Assembly (NCBI GenBank): GCA_020634575.1
Contig: JACKBM010000048.1
Span: 1-52,139 of the forward strand
Length of the DNA: 52,139 nucleotides
Source of the DNA: Ardenticatenales bacterium
GTDB taxonomy: Bacteria > Chloroflexota > Anaerolineae > Promineifilales > Promineifilaceae
Direction: 5' to 3'
Shown here: piece after piece, positions 41,801-50,742 of the stretch
Numbering within the stretch: position 1 is the stretch's first letter
Layout of the letters: every line of letters begins with the position of its first letter
Notes under the pieces: generated by a model
Database searches by the model: none
Seen by the model: the letters and a program-made list of their open reading frames with translations, nothing else
What the model was told of the DNA's origin: nothing
Position numbers and translations under genes: made by a program

Positions 41801-43143
41801 GCGCTGGTCTCCACCGCCAACGTGCGTTGGTGGGCATCGGCCACGGATTGGCGGAGCTGGCTCACCATGTGGCTGAGGCTGTTGGCCAGGCTACCGACCT
41901 CATCCAGGCCACCGGCCGGTATAGCCGCCTCCAGATGCCCGGCAGCAATCTGCCCCGCCGCTTCATCCAGGGCCCGAATCGGCCGGACAATGGAGCGGAC
42001 GATAAAAACAGCCACCAGGACAATCAGCGCGACAATCACAGCGCTGGTGATGACCGTCGCCTGGGCAATTGTCGCAATAACATCAAACGCTTCGGCCGCT
42101 TGTTGCCGCACCACCAATACCCAACCCAGGTCAGCAATGGCCTGGTTGCGTACCAATGTTTCCGCAGCCGTCGTCGCCGGCAAATCCCGGTGACTCAAAT
42201 CGGCATGGCCAAAAATGATGTCCTGACCAGCCAGATCGGGGGCGCGTTGATAGCCTGTATCGGCATCGGCCAGGGATTTCAGCAGGTCGGTAGACAGGTT
42301 GGCGGCGACGCCCCCCTGCTCTTCGCGCGGATCAAACAGAAGCGCGCCTGCGCTGTTCAGCAAGAAGGCCGAACCCGTTTCTCCAGCTGACCAGTCGCCG
42401 ATGACGGCATAAAACTCGTCGAGCTTCATGGTGGACCGCATGATGCCGATGACCGAACCCGATTGCTGATCGTAAATCGGCACCGCAATCTGTAAGGCCG
42501 TTACGCCGGCACTCTCGTCCCATTGCGGTTCGGAAATATAGATCGCCCCGGCCCCACCATTCCAGGCGGTCTGCCACCAGGCTTCATCTGCCTGGTAATA
42601 ATCAGTGGGACGAGTTGTGGCGGCCACGGTTGCCCCAAAACGGTCCGTAACAAAGATCTCAGCGTGAGTCGGAAAGGCCGCCAGGTAACCCTGTAACTGA
42701 GCCACCAGCGGGTTAACCGCTTCATCACTGGAGATGATAGCCTGCACGATGGGATCTTCGTTCGCCGCAGTTGCCCAGGCCCGGTCGATCTGCTGGATCT
42801 GGGCTGTTGCCGCCGACTCACCCTCCGTGTAGCTGCCATTTTGCTCAGCCACCATCACCGTGACCGTATCAATCAGGGTGATCGCCTGCAACTGGCCGAC
42901 GCTTTCATCGAGCAAGCTGTGCAACTGCTGACCCAGACCCTGCGCCTGAGCCGTGAAGCTTTCGCCCAGTCGAGCGGCTAATATTCGCTCTGTCGTGCGC
43001 GCGGTGATAAAGGCGTGCAGAGAGGCACCCAGGACCACCATCAAGACCATGGGCACCATAATTTTGAATGCCAGCGGCCAATTCAGCGGATCACGCCATC
43101 TGGATTGTCGCAACGCGGTAAAGCTGTCGTTCGCTGTCGTCAT
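38842..43143 (-). CDS. Membrane sensor histidine kinase: Cache-HAMP-GAF-PAS-GAF-GAF-HK
   Basis: 1433 residues from ATG 43143 (MTTAND); an ATG 12 bases upstream lacks a better site, and GGAAG lies before the chosen start. Helix 1 at about 25-45, double-Cache sensor outside (about 48-350, with DRFGATVAATTRPTDYYQADE), helix 2 near 365-385, HAMP. Then GAF, PAS, GAF, a degenerate linker and GAF; kinase core with His1204 in ANMSHELRTPLN and an ATPase domain with NAIKF, DTGAGV and GTGLGLPISRRLI. The Cache domain probably binds a small organic ligand outside. It is the only kinase among four related sensors encoded in a row and may serve all of them. Confidence 0.92.
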   Translation of the reverse strand: MTTANDSFTALRQSRWRDPLNWPLAFKIMVPMVLMVVLGASLHAFITARTTERILAARLGESFTAQAQGLGQQLHSLLDESVGQLQAITLIDTVTVMVAEQNGSYTEGESAATAQIQQIDRAWATAANEDPIVQAIISSDEAVNPLVAQLQGYLAAFPTHAEIFVTDRFGATVAATTRPTDYYQADEAWWQTAWNGGAGAIYISEPQWDESAGVTALQIAVPIYDQQSGSVIGIMRSTMKLDEFYAVIGDWSAGETGSAFLLNSAGALLFDPREEQGGVAANLSTDLLKSLADADTGYQRAPDLAGQDIIFGHADLSHRDLPATTAAETLVRNQAIADLGWVLVVRQQAAEAFDVIATIAQATVITSAVIVALIVLVAVFIVRSIVRPIRALDEAAGQIAAGHLEAAIPAGGLDEVGSLANSLSHMVSQLRQSVADAHQRTLAVETSAEVSRQLSTILDAKELTSVVAEQVQHAFNYYHTQIYLWDDARQNLVLVGGTGDAGQTLLARGHSIPQGRGLVGRAAEFNRPVIVPDVSQQAGWLANPLLPETRAEIAVPIRRGDWVMGVLDVQQNHVNGLSQTDADLLLSIAGQLGIALENAALLREREEAIENMRAEQARLQRIFDNVTIPMLIMSASSDNIQFSNQPLAGLLQLPQETNEVGDQDFVLTGAYRQEFINALKTVVDGQEMVENLELELKRATGKPFWALVSSHRLEYRGEQAHLITLIDIQEQKQSEGLLERQANELAAVAEVSTVAASILEPRLLLQETVDLTRRRFGLYHAHIHLLDESGDTLVLTAGAGTVGRKMVAEGRRIPLDSEGSLVATTARNNEGAIRYYGSGAEGFMPHPLLMETRSEMAVPLAVGDNVLGVMDVRSTQENAFGEQDLQVYSTLATQIAVALQNARSFARSEETRRELDAITRRLTREGWGSYLDSLASEKTYVYRAAEFGAREGSGDTSDLASADPVRRQLLVQGEAIGELLLPQTEHPRPETNQIVETVLGQLSQHIENLRLNDQMQSALVETKQQANRMALLNRISERITVADTLEEIYEIAASEAAKLFPADRVTLSLLDEPGEKAQVVAFSGERGSIPIGIPQPIEGTLTEKAIVNRKAVVVHDSHPSPGRSINSAMIVPLMSGNQVLGTINIGSQQFYQYDDQDENLTFQMASLLSAAIENQSLYAEQAATLTRLRELDELKSNFLANMSHELRTPLNSIIGFTDVVLEGLDGPLTEAMENDLNIIYRNSHHLLELINDVLDMAKIEAGHMQLSLRRIKVYDILDDVVTTVATLAREKSLSLEMLSANDCVDLQIDGDPLRLRQVLLNLASNAIKFTEKGGVTIDLKRRDEMLRIEVKDTGAGVTDDHIDKIFEAFRQADNSATRKAGGTGLGLPISRRLIELHGGQLWVESSGVEGEGSTFIVELPIEIRQPALPTAAD

Positions 43144-43184
43144 AGGATCTTCCATTACTTACTCAGTCAATGCCCTGGCAATCG

Positions 43185-46100
43185 TTAACCCTGTAGCTCG
43201 TCGTTGTCATCGTCCAGCCAGGGGGGCAACATATCCGCAGGGGTCAGGGGCAACATCTCTTCAGCCCCTTCCGGCCGGCCGGTCGACATGCGCAATTGGG
43301 CATAGGGCACATCGAGTGCGCGGGCCATCTCTTGAACCGCGGTCTGCAGCGCACTTTCCAGGGTGACTGTGCCGCGAATTTTCTGACCAATGGTGTTGAG
43401 CATACGCTCACGCCGGGCCTGTTCACGCGCCTCAGCATAGAGGCGCTGGCTTTCAATCGTCGAAGCTAGCAGGGGCGCAATCTGCAGCAGCAAGGCCTCG
43501 TCCTGCTCGTCAAAAGCATTGACGCGGCTGCTCGCCATGTTAAGCGTACCCAACACGGTCCGGCCGGATACCAGCGGTACAATCAACGTTGAGCGCAGCC
43601 CCTGTTCCAACAGCCCCTTGTTTTCCAGATAGTCGCTGGCCGACAGGTCCGCAAGACGCATGATTTTCTGCCGGGTCACACATTCACCAATGGCCGTCCC
43701 CTGAACCGGGTATGAGGCGCCCAGGGCAATGGGCCCTGGCCGGCCGTCAACGGCGTACAGTTCTAATTTCTGCTTGTCCCGGTCCAGCAGGGTAGCACTC
43801 ATGCGCTCCTGCTTGATGATGCCTCTCACATGCTGCGCAACGGCGGCAAAGGCCTCATTCATGGTCTGCGTCTCGCTGAGCGCATTACCCAATTCATTCA
43901 GTTGTCGCAATTGCTCAGCCTGCGCCTCGGTCTGGGTCAACGCTTGTTCGGTTTGTTCCACCAGGTGGAGCGTCCACAAACGGTTGCTCGCCTTGGTGAT
44001 GACCTGATGCAAGATGACTTGGGCATCTTCATCCAGCTCATCCAGACCAGACAGGGCAATTTCGCCGATAATCTCACCATCAACCGAGAGGGAGCGTTTC
44101 AGATCAGCCTGCGGCTCCGTCTCCACGAGGTCCACGACCTGGTTTTGTTCATAGACAAAGCCCAGGTTTTGCTGCCGGCTGGAAATCAGGTAATCCTGCC
44201 AATGTTCGCGAGTCAGCCGGCGCGTCACTTCTTCCATCTGACGCCGATATTGCTCCGCTTCGGCCAACAGGCGCAGGTTTTCCAGATGATTGGCGACTTT
44301 GTCAGCCACAGCGCGCAGGATTTCGGTCTCCTGCTCAGTCCAGCCACGTTCGCCTTTGTCTTCCAGTCGAATATGGCCGATAGGCAGGCCGGCGAGTTGA
44401 ATAGGCACGGCCAACTGATCCAGATTGGCCGGTGTCTCATCCACTTCCTGCAGCGGTAGCTCGGCGCTGATATCGTAGGCAGCAACCATCTTTTCCTGGC
44501 GCTCAATGCCGTTCAAGAAACCTTGCCAACCCTCATTAAGCAGTCGCCGCGTGTACTGCTCCGTTTCAGCGCGCGCCGCCTGCGTTTCCGTAAACAGGGC
44601 CGCGTTCTGAATGGCGATGGCCAGCTGCGCCGCCAGGGCTTCAAAACTGACCACACTGCTTTCGGCAAAAAAGTTGGGTGCGTCACTCTGAAGGTCCAGA
44701 ATACCGACGAGTTCATCGCCGGCGACCAGCGGGATAGCTAATTCCGAGCGGGTGTCTGGTAGGAGGGGATTCGGCCGGTGTGATTCACTACGCTCTGTAT
44801 CCGCCACGATGACGGGCGCACGGCGGGCCGCCGCCATACCGTTCAGAGAACCAGGACCGATGACCAGGCGATGACCACGCTGTACCAGCAGACGGCCTGT
44901 CTCGCCCGTACCGGCCCGCAAAATCAGGTGACGGCCACTGGGGTCAAGCAGGTAAATCTGCGCATAATACAGACCATATCGTTCCCGGATAACTTCAGCG
45001 GACTCACTGAGCGTCGTCGCCAGTTCACGCGTCCGCGCCAATTCCCGGCCAATCTCGCTCGCCAGGTCCAGGTCTCGATTACGGGCCTGGAGGTTTGCCA
45101 GCGAATCTTTCAGCCGGCCAATCATCTGACCAAAACTATTCACCAAAACGCCGATTTCGTCCTGGCCCGTTTGCGGCAGCGCGGTATCCAATTCACCTTC
45201 ACCCACAGCCTGGGCAACGGCGCTCAGCTGCTTGATGGGCTGTACGGTATGATTGGCGATAATGTAGCCCATCACACCGGAGGCAATGATGGCGCCCAGA
45301 CTGGCCAAAGCAATCGTAGCGCTAATTGTATTAACCGTCGCGAACGCCTCAGCTGTACTCTGGCGAATGACAACCACCCAATCCAGGGAATGGATCGCCT
45401 CGGCCAGTTGCTCATTCAGCTCACTACTTGCTTCTTCAGCATCCGCTTCCGAGTGAAGCGGCGCAGAACCAAATATCGTTTCCTCACCAGCCTCGTCCAG
45501 ACCAATAACCGTATTAACATTCTGCTCCAGAACTTGCTGGCGTATGGCTTCACTCAGGGCAGCATCGCTAGTCTCGTTTTCAGCCGCGGAATCGCCAATG
45601 ATCTCGCCTGCACCGTTCAGCAAAAACGCGTAGCCGGTTTCACCACGTTGGAACCTGTCGAGGATGGCGAAAATACCCCTGGCGTCGACAGTTGAGCGCG
45701 CGATACCCAGGATTTCGTTTTCTTCTTCCGAGACGATCGGTACAGCAATCAAAATCGCCATGATATCAGCGCTGGCATCATATTGGGGTTCAGAAATGTA
45801 AATGGCGCCCTGGCCATCATTCCAGGCAGCCTGCCACCATTCTTCATCAGCCTGATAATAGTCGCTAAGCCGGCCGGTGGCCGCTACCGTGGCCCCGTAG
45901 CGGTCAGTGATAAATAACTCAGTTTGCTGGGGAAACGCTTCGAGATAATCATAAAGCTGAAAAGCCAATGGATTGATGTCGGCATTGGCTGACGTCACCT
46001 GGGTGATCAACGGATCATCGTCGCTGGCCACCAACCATTGTTCGTCCAGCTGCTCGATCTCTGCCTGGATATCTGCCGCTGACCCGGAGTAGCTGGCATT

Positions 46101-46580
46101 ACGCTCCGCCAGCTGTTCCTTGAACGAATCTATCAGCACCAGGGTCTGTATCTGACCCGCCTTTTCATGAAAAAACAGGTCAACTTCATTGCGTAGACCA
46201 CCAGTTTCAATAGTCAGGGCTGCACCGATATCCTCTGTTAAGGAACTGCGCACAACCCGCGTCACTACCTGGCTGATACCCATCACAATGACAAAACTGA
46301 CGCCGACAAAGGCAACGACCAGCTTTCCGGACAGCTGGTAATCCTGATACTGGCGCCAGATATAGGCACTGGCAGCCACATAAAGGACGATTAGTCCGAT
46401 GGCAACGGCCGTCTCCCGGCCGGCCGCGATCGCCCGGTAGAGCGGCACCGTATTGCCAGCCAGAAAAGAATTGATGCCAAAGAGCATCAGGAGCGCGCCC
46501 AGGTAAACGACAACATCCAGCATGATGCGGAAGATGCTGCGCTTTGGCCTCATTGTATTTGGATGGGCTTTTTCACTCAT
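43185..46580 (-). CDS. Membrane sensor with Cache, HAMP and multiple GAF domains, no output domain
   Basis: 1131 residues from ATG 46580; GAGAGGT six bases upstream supports this start over the 18-codon longer frame. Three N-terminal helices (residues about 15-90, more than its paralogues) precede a double-Cache region (DRYGATVAATGRLSDYYQADE), another helix and HAMP. Then a GAF domain (GRYGLYYAQIYLLDPSG-like), two shorter degenerate GAF-type units (each opening with EGWQGFL or EHWQDYL), a further GAF and the start of one more unit that stops at NTIGQKIRGTVTLESALQTAV. There is no kinase, receiver or methylation region. It probably passes signals by pairing with the kinase encoded next to it. 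Confidence 0.88.
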   Translation of the reverse strand: MSEKAHPNTMRPKRSIFRIMLDVVVYLGALLMLFGINSFLAGNTVPLYRAIAAGRETAVAIGLIVLYVAASAYIWRQYQDYQLSGKLVVAFVGVSFVIVMGISQVVTRVVRSSLTEDIGAALTIETGGLRNEVDLFFHEKAGQIQTLVLIDSFKEQLAERNASYSGSAADIQAEIEQLDEQWLVASDDDPLITQVTSANADINPLAFQLYDYLEAFPQQTELFITDRYGATVAATGRLSDYYQADEEWWQAAWNDGQGAIYISEPQYDASADIMAILIAVPIVSEEENEILGIARSTVDARGIFAILDRFQRGETGYAFLLNGAGEIIGDSAAENETSDAALSEAIRQQVLEQNVNTVIGLDEAGEETIFGSAPLHSEADAEEASSELNEQLAEAIHSLDWVVVIRQSTAEAFATVNTISATIALASLGAIIASGVMGYIIANHTVQPIKQLSAVAQAVGEGELDTALPQTGQDEIGVLVNSFGQMIGRLKDSLANLQARNRDLDLASEIGRELARTRELATTLSESAEVIRERYGLYYAQIYLLDPSGRHLILRAGTGETGRLLVQRGHRLVIGPGSLNGMAAARRAPVIVADTERSESHRPNPLLPDTRSELAIPLVAGDELVGILDLQSDAPNFFAESSVVSFEALAAQLAIAIQNAALFTETQAARAETEQYTRRLLNEGWQGFLNGIERQEKMVAAYDISAELPLQEVDETPANLDQLAVPIQLAGLPIGHIRLEDKGERGWTEQETEILRAVADKVANHLENLRLLAEAEQYRRQMEEVTRRLTREHWQDYLISSRQQNLGFVYEQNQVVDLVETEPQADLKRSLSVDGEIIGEIALSGLDELDEDAQVILHQVITKASNRLWTLHLVEQTEQALTQTEAQAEQLRQLNELGNALSETQTMNEAFAAVAQHVRGIIKQERMSATLLDRDKQKLELYAVDGRPGPIALGASYPVQGTAIGECVTRQKIMRLADLSASDYLENKGLLEQGLRSTLIVPLVSGRTVLGTLNMASSRVNAFDEQDEALLLQIAPLLASTIESQRLYAEAREQARRERMLNTIGQKIRGTVTLESALQTAVQEMARALDVPYAQLRMSTGRPEGAEEMLPLTPADMLPPWLDDDNDELQG

Positions 46581-46658
46581 TTGCAGACCTCTCACCACTT
46601 TGTCACCGGCCCGTTTGCAGCGGGGCAATGGCAAAGCGGCCTGTTTCCAATACGTCTA

Positions 46659-48611
46659 TTACCGGCTGCTCTTGGCCGCCAATTCAACAATCGTGCGCTG
46701 GGCCCCAAACGCATCACGTAATTCGCGTGCAGCCACATCCAACACACCTTCAATCGTGGCACTATTCTCAATTTTCTGGCTGATCTGGTTGATGACTGTT
46801 GCCTGCTCGGCGCGCAAGCGGGCCTGCTCATACGCCTGGGCATTGCGGAAAGCCAGGGCGACCTGCTGGGCCACTGTGCCCAGCAACTCAAGATCTGTCT
46901 CCTGCAGCCCATTAACCACATTGTGCTGAACATCCAACACGCCAATCAGCTCTTTGCCGATGGTGATCGGCACCGCAACCTCAGCCCGTGTCTGCGGCAA
47001 CAATGGGTTGGGCAACCAGCCCGCTTCTTGAGACACATCAGGCACCAGGATGCCCGTCAACGTCGCCGCAGTCCGCCCCACAAGACCCTTGCCAACCGGA
47101 ATCTGATGCTGGTTGCGCAGCATGGCGGCGCCAGCTTCGCCGGTACCGGCCATCATGACCAGATTTCGGCGACTGTCATCCAGCAAGTAGATATGGGCAT
47201 GGTAATAGTCAAAAGCACGCTGAACCTGGTCCACCACTGCGGCGGCCAGAGCCTGCGTATCAAGGTAGGTTGACAGGCTACGGCTGACCTCTGCCGTCGT
47301 CTCAACGGCTCGGGTACGGCGGGCCAGCTCAGTCAACGTTGCCTGCTGGCGTTCCAGCATGACACCAAAATGACGCGTCAGACTGCCAATTTCGTCGTTT
47401 CGCGTGCTGGGGATGGCAACGTCAAGTTTGCCCTCGGCAATCTCACCGGTGATGGCGTCCAGCTCCTGAATCGGCCGCACCACCCCTCGCACGGTCAGCC
47501 AAACGACCACGCCGGTAATCACCACAATAATGATGCTGGCCACAATCGTGGATACGTCAAACGCCCGAACAGACGCCAATGTTTCTGAAGTCTCCTGATG
47601 GACCACCAGGCCCCAACCCAAACCGGCAATGGCCTTGTCAATCTGAGACAATTGTTCCTGACCCGCCAGATCTGTGGGTAGAAGCTGGGCGTATCCGAAG
47701 AGGAGTTCCTGGCCTGTCTCGGTCGCGGCAACTCGATACCCATCTTCGCCGCTGACAAATGATTGCCGCAGCGCCAGCGCCGTATCTTCGGGATGCACGT
47801 CGTAAATGACGCTACCCTCGGCATCCAGCAGCATCCCGTGACCAGATTCACCAAAGGACCACCGGCCGATTAGAGCAAACAACCGCTCCATATCGATGGC
47901 GGTACGCAAAATCCCGATTACAGCCTGGGTATCGGGATCGTAAATCGGCACCGCAACCAGCAGGACCGTGAGACCGGCGCTCTCATCGTACTCGGGGTCG
48001 GAGATGTAAACCGCCCCATCGCCGCCGTTCCAGGCGGCCTGCCACCAAGCTTCATCAGCCTGACTGTAATCGGTCAATTCGCCGGTCGCCGCCAGTGTCG
48101 CCCCGTAACGGTCTGTGATAAACATCTCGACATGCTCGGGGAAAGCGGCTCGGAACTGGGCCATCTGATAACCGGCCGGATTGATCACCCGATCAGTCGT
48201 CGTCACGCCGCGAACAAGCGCTTCAGAGCCTTGCCCCTGGACCCACATCTCGTCCAGGGCGTTGATTTCGGCCAGAATTTCACTGGTGCTACCGACGTAG
48301 CTGCTATTTTTCTGGCTGAGTTGCTCGCCAATGTCACCTGCCAGAGCCATGGTCTGTAAGCTGCTTACACTTGCCGTCAGAAACTCGCGGCTCTGAGTGC
48401 TCAGACTTTGGGCCTGGCTGGCAAACGCTTCACCAATCTGGTCTGTCAGCGTCTCGCGAGCGCTGCTGTCAGCAAAATGAAGGTTTACGGCCGCCCCAAA
48501 GGTCACGATAAAGACAATGGGCAACATCAACTTCAGACTGAGCGGCAGGTTCCGCGGATCCCACCACCGGTTCTGAGTCTCGACATTGTTCTGCGCCTCT
48601 ACTGTCGTCAT
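46659..48611 (-). CDS. Membrane sensor: Cache-HAMP-GAF, no output domain
   Basis: 650 residues from ATG 48611 (MTTVEAQ). The bases before it (GAAGATTCTATGACGACAG) nearly match those at the start of the 1433-residue kinase, a sign of gene duplication, and suggest the same start in both. Helix 1 near 27-45, double-Cache (DRYGATLAATGELTDYSQADE), helix 2, HAMP (GEIAEGKLDVAIPSTRNDEIG), GAF (FDYYHAHIYLLDDSRRNLV) and a helical tail ISQKIENSATIEGVLDVAAREL. Ligand and partner unknown; heteromeric work with the kinase is the simplest idea. Confidence 0.88.
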   Translation of the reverse strand: MTTVEAQNNVETQNRWWDPRNLPLSLKLMLPIVFIVTFGAAVNLHFADSSARETLTDQIGEAFASQAQSLSTQSREFLTASVSSLQTMALAGDIGEQLSQKNSSYVGSTSEILAEINALDEMWVQGQGSEALVRGVTTTDRVINPAGYQMAQFRAAFPEHVEMFITDRYGATLAATGELTDYSQADEAWWQAAWNGGDGAVYISDPEYDESAGLTVLLVAVPIYDPDTQAVIGILRTAIDMERLFALIGRWSFGESGHGMLLDAEGSVIYDVHPEDTALALRQSFVSGEDGYRVAATETGQELLFGYAQLLPTDLAGQEQLSQIDKAIAGLGWGLVVHQETSETLASVRAFDVSTIVASIIIVVITGVVVWLTVRGVVRPIQELDAITGEIAEGKLDVAIPSTRNDEIGSLTRHFGVMLERQQATLTELARRTRAVETTAEVSRSLSTYLDTQALAAAVVDQVQRAFDYYHAHIYLLDDSRRNLVMMAGTGEAGAAMLRNQHQIPVGKGLVGRTAATLTGILVPDVSQEAGWLPNPLLPQTRAEVAVPITIGKELIGVLDVQHNVVNGLQETDLELLGTVAQQVALAFRNAQAYEQARLRAEQATVINQISQKIENSATIEGVLDVAARELRDAFGAQRTIVELAAKSSR

Positions 48612-48709
48612 AGAATCTTCTCGCATACGATGTTTACCAATACAGCGCCGTCGATCCGGCGACCGGCCGCACGCGCGGCTACAGTCTGGTCAGAGCGCCA
48701 GGCATAATC

Positions 48710-50524
48710 TTAAACTTTGGTATCTTCCAACAAGCGGATAGCGGTCTTGCGCGCGCCGAGGGCATGGCCCAACTCACGGACCGCAACTTGCATGACACTC
48801 TTGACCGAATCCGCCTCGTCCAGCTTCTGCCCGATACTGTTGATCAGGTTCTCATGAGCAGCTTCGTCTCGGGAACGGGCCAGGTTGCGGACGTTCTGGA
48901 GGGCGACACCAATCTGACTGGCCAACGACTCCAGCAGCTCCATATCGCTCTGGTTCAGGCCGCCAATCATATTGTGCTGCACGTCCAGGATGCCCAAAAG
49001 TTCATCACCCATCAGAATCGGTACCGCAGTTTCGGCCTTGGTTTCGGGCAGGAGGGGGTTCGCCAGCCAGTCTGCCGCCGCCGTCACATCTGGCACCAAA
49101 ACGGCCGCCATATCCCGGGCCGCCTGGCCAACCAGCCCCTGGCCAACGTCCAGGTTGTGGCCCCGGGCCATCATGTATTGGCCGGCCTCACCGGTGCCAC
49201 CGGCCAGTTTTAGCTTGTTGCTCTGCTTATCCAGCATGTAAATATGGACATGATAGTAGTTGAAGGCGCGCTGCACTTCAGATACAACGGCTGACAACAG
49301 CTCTTTCTCATCGACGATCGTCGCCAGCTGGCGGCTGACTTCAGCGCTGGTCTGAATAATCTGGTTCTGCCGTTCTGATTCACGAATTCGTTCGCGCAAA
49401 CTGGCCGCAGAAGCCTGGAGCTGCCGGGCCATGCTGTTAAAAGCGGTCGCCAGCGCCCCGATTTCGTCACCGGTACGAACATCTGCCTGCGAGCTCAGGT
49501 CGCCAGCCTCCATCCGGGCCGCAGCGGCCTGGAGCTCGGTTACCGGCCGGATAATCCCGCGCGCCAGCAACAAACCAAGACCAACCGACAGAATCAAGGT
49601 GATGGCGGCACCCACCACGGTAAAATTGGTTACCTCAGCGATGCTCTGGCGCACGTCCGCCCGGACCGCCTGGTCCGTCGTGGCCAGCACCTCATTCAGC
49701 TCCGTCTCCAGCTCTTCCAATTCTTCCAACAGATCCAGCGTATTGGTGTGCGAATCGAGAACGGCCTGGCTGCCGCTGACCAGCGAGTTAGCCAGCAGCG
49801 TCAACTGCTCCTGCAGCAATGCCTCACCCGGCTCGTCTTCTTCAAGCGTGTTTTCCAGCTCAGCCTGAATAGCCGTCAGCTCCTCAAGCAGCGCCGCATA
49901 ATCTTCAAGGTTTTCTTCTTCACCGGTGGCGACAAATTCCACCGCCTCACTGCGCAACCGTTGGGTGACCACCACATACTCGCCCAAAAGGCGCGAGGAG
50001 GGTAGCGCGTCCTGTACCAGGTCCACCAGGTCGTCCGCTGCGACGCTTCGATCCACCTCAGCCTGAATGACGGCGTTGGCGTTCGTCACCGCCAACTCGG
50101 CCTGACCTTCCAGAAACTCCAGGTCATCCATCTGGTCCAATGTTTGTGTGTGGGAAGCAATGATCCAGCCGCTGACAGGCACCATCTCATGAGCCACACG
50201 ACTGAGATCAGCCAGGTCGGTCACTTCATTAGTCACCGCGCTGGCCTCAATCTCGTCCGACAATTGATTGATGACCGTGACGGTGGTAGCAATAGAGTCC
50301 AGGGCTTCCTCATCACCCAGCGCCACATATTCCAGGGTCTCTGACTGAAGTTCGCGGGCGCGCACACCCAGCGAGCCGGCAGCCTCAATGAGGGGAATGC
50401 TTTCTTGGGTCAGTGTCCGCAGGACGATCTGATTGATGGCAGCGGCAGCAAGGATGCCCAGGACAGTCACGATGATGAAGCTGATAATCAGCTTGGGCCC
50501 GAGCTTGAGGTTCTTGAGGCGCAT
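48710..50524 (-). CDS. Membrane sensor: helical extracellular domain-HAMP-GAF, no output domain
   Basis: 604 residues. Helix 1 at about 12-34, then some 265 residues outside that are acidic, helical and coiled-coil-like, instead of the Cache fold of its neighbours (LSDEIEASAVTNEVTDLADL; LLEELEELETELNEVL), resembling four-helix-bundle sensors. Helix 2 near 303-323, HAMP (RMEAGDLSSQADVRTGDEIG), GAF (FNYYHVHIYMLDKQSNKLKL), and the same tail type INSIGQKLDEADSVKSVMQVAV. The GAF and tail are closely related to those of the next two genes. GGAG eight bases before the ATG. It is the first gene of the probable signalling operon. Confidence 0.87.
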   Translation of the reverse strand: MRLKNLKLGPKLIISFIIVTVLGILAAAAINQIVLRTLTQESIPLIEAAGSLGVRARELQSETLEYVALGDEEALDSIATTVTVINQLSDEIEASAVTNEVTDLADLSRVAHEMVPVSGWIIASHTQTLDQMDDLEFLEGQAELAVTNANAVIQAEVDRSVAADDLVDLVQDALPSSRLLGEYVVVTQRLRSEAVEFVATGEEENLEDYAALLEELTAIQAELENTLEEDEPGEALLQEQLTLLANSLVSGSQAVLDSHTNTLDLLEELEELETELNEVLATTDQAVRADVRQSIAEVTNFTVVGAAITLILSVGLGLLLARGIIRPVTELQAAAARMEAGDLSSQADVRTGDEIGALATAFNSMARQLQASAASLRERIRESERQNQIIQTSAEVSRQLATIVDEKELLSAVVSEVQRAFNYYHVHIYMLDKQSNKLKLAGGTGEAGQYMMARGHNLDVGQGLVGQAARDMAAVLVPDVTAAADWLANPLLPETKAETAVPILMGDELLGILDVQHNMIGGLNQSDMELLESLASQIGVALQNVRNLARSRDEAAHENLINSIGQKLDEADSVKSVMQVAVRELGHALGARKTAIRLLEDTKV

Positions 50525-50742
50525 TACAAATACTCCAATTCACACCAATACAAATGCCCTGCCCTTTCCAGCGGCAGGTAATGTCCCAACCATACAGGGA
50601 TCAGACAGGGCAGCGATATAGCATTTTGCTCCTATGAAGGGGTCAGTCAGGCCGCTTGGCGGCGGGACAAGGGGAGATATTCAGGGCCGGCAATAGGCCC
50701 ATGACCATTTTACTACTGCGCTTGAGCTAAAAGTCAGGCCAC

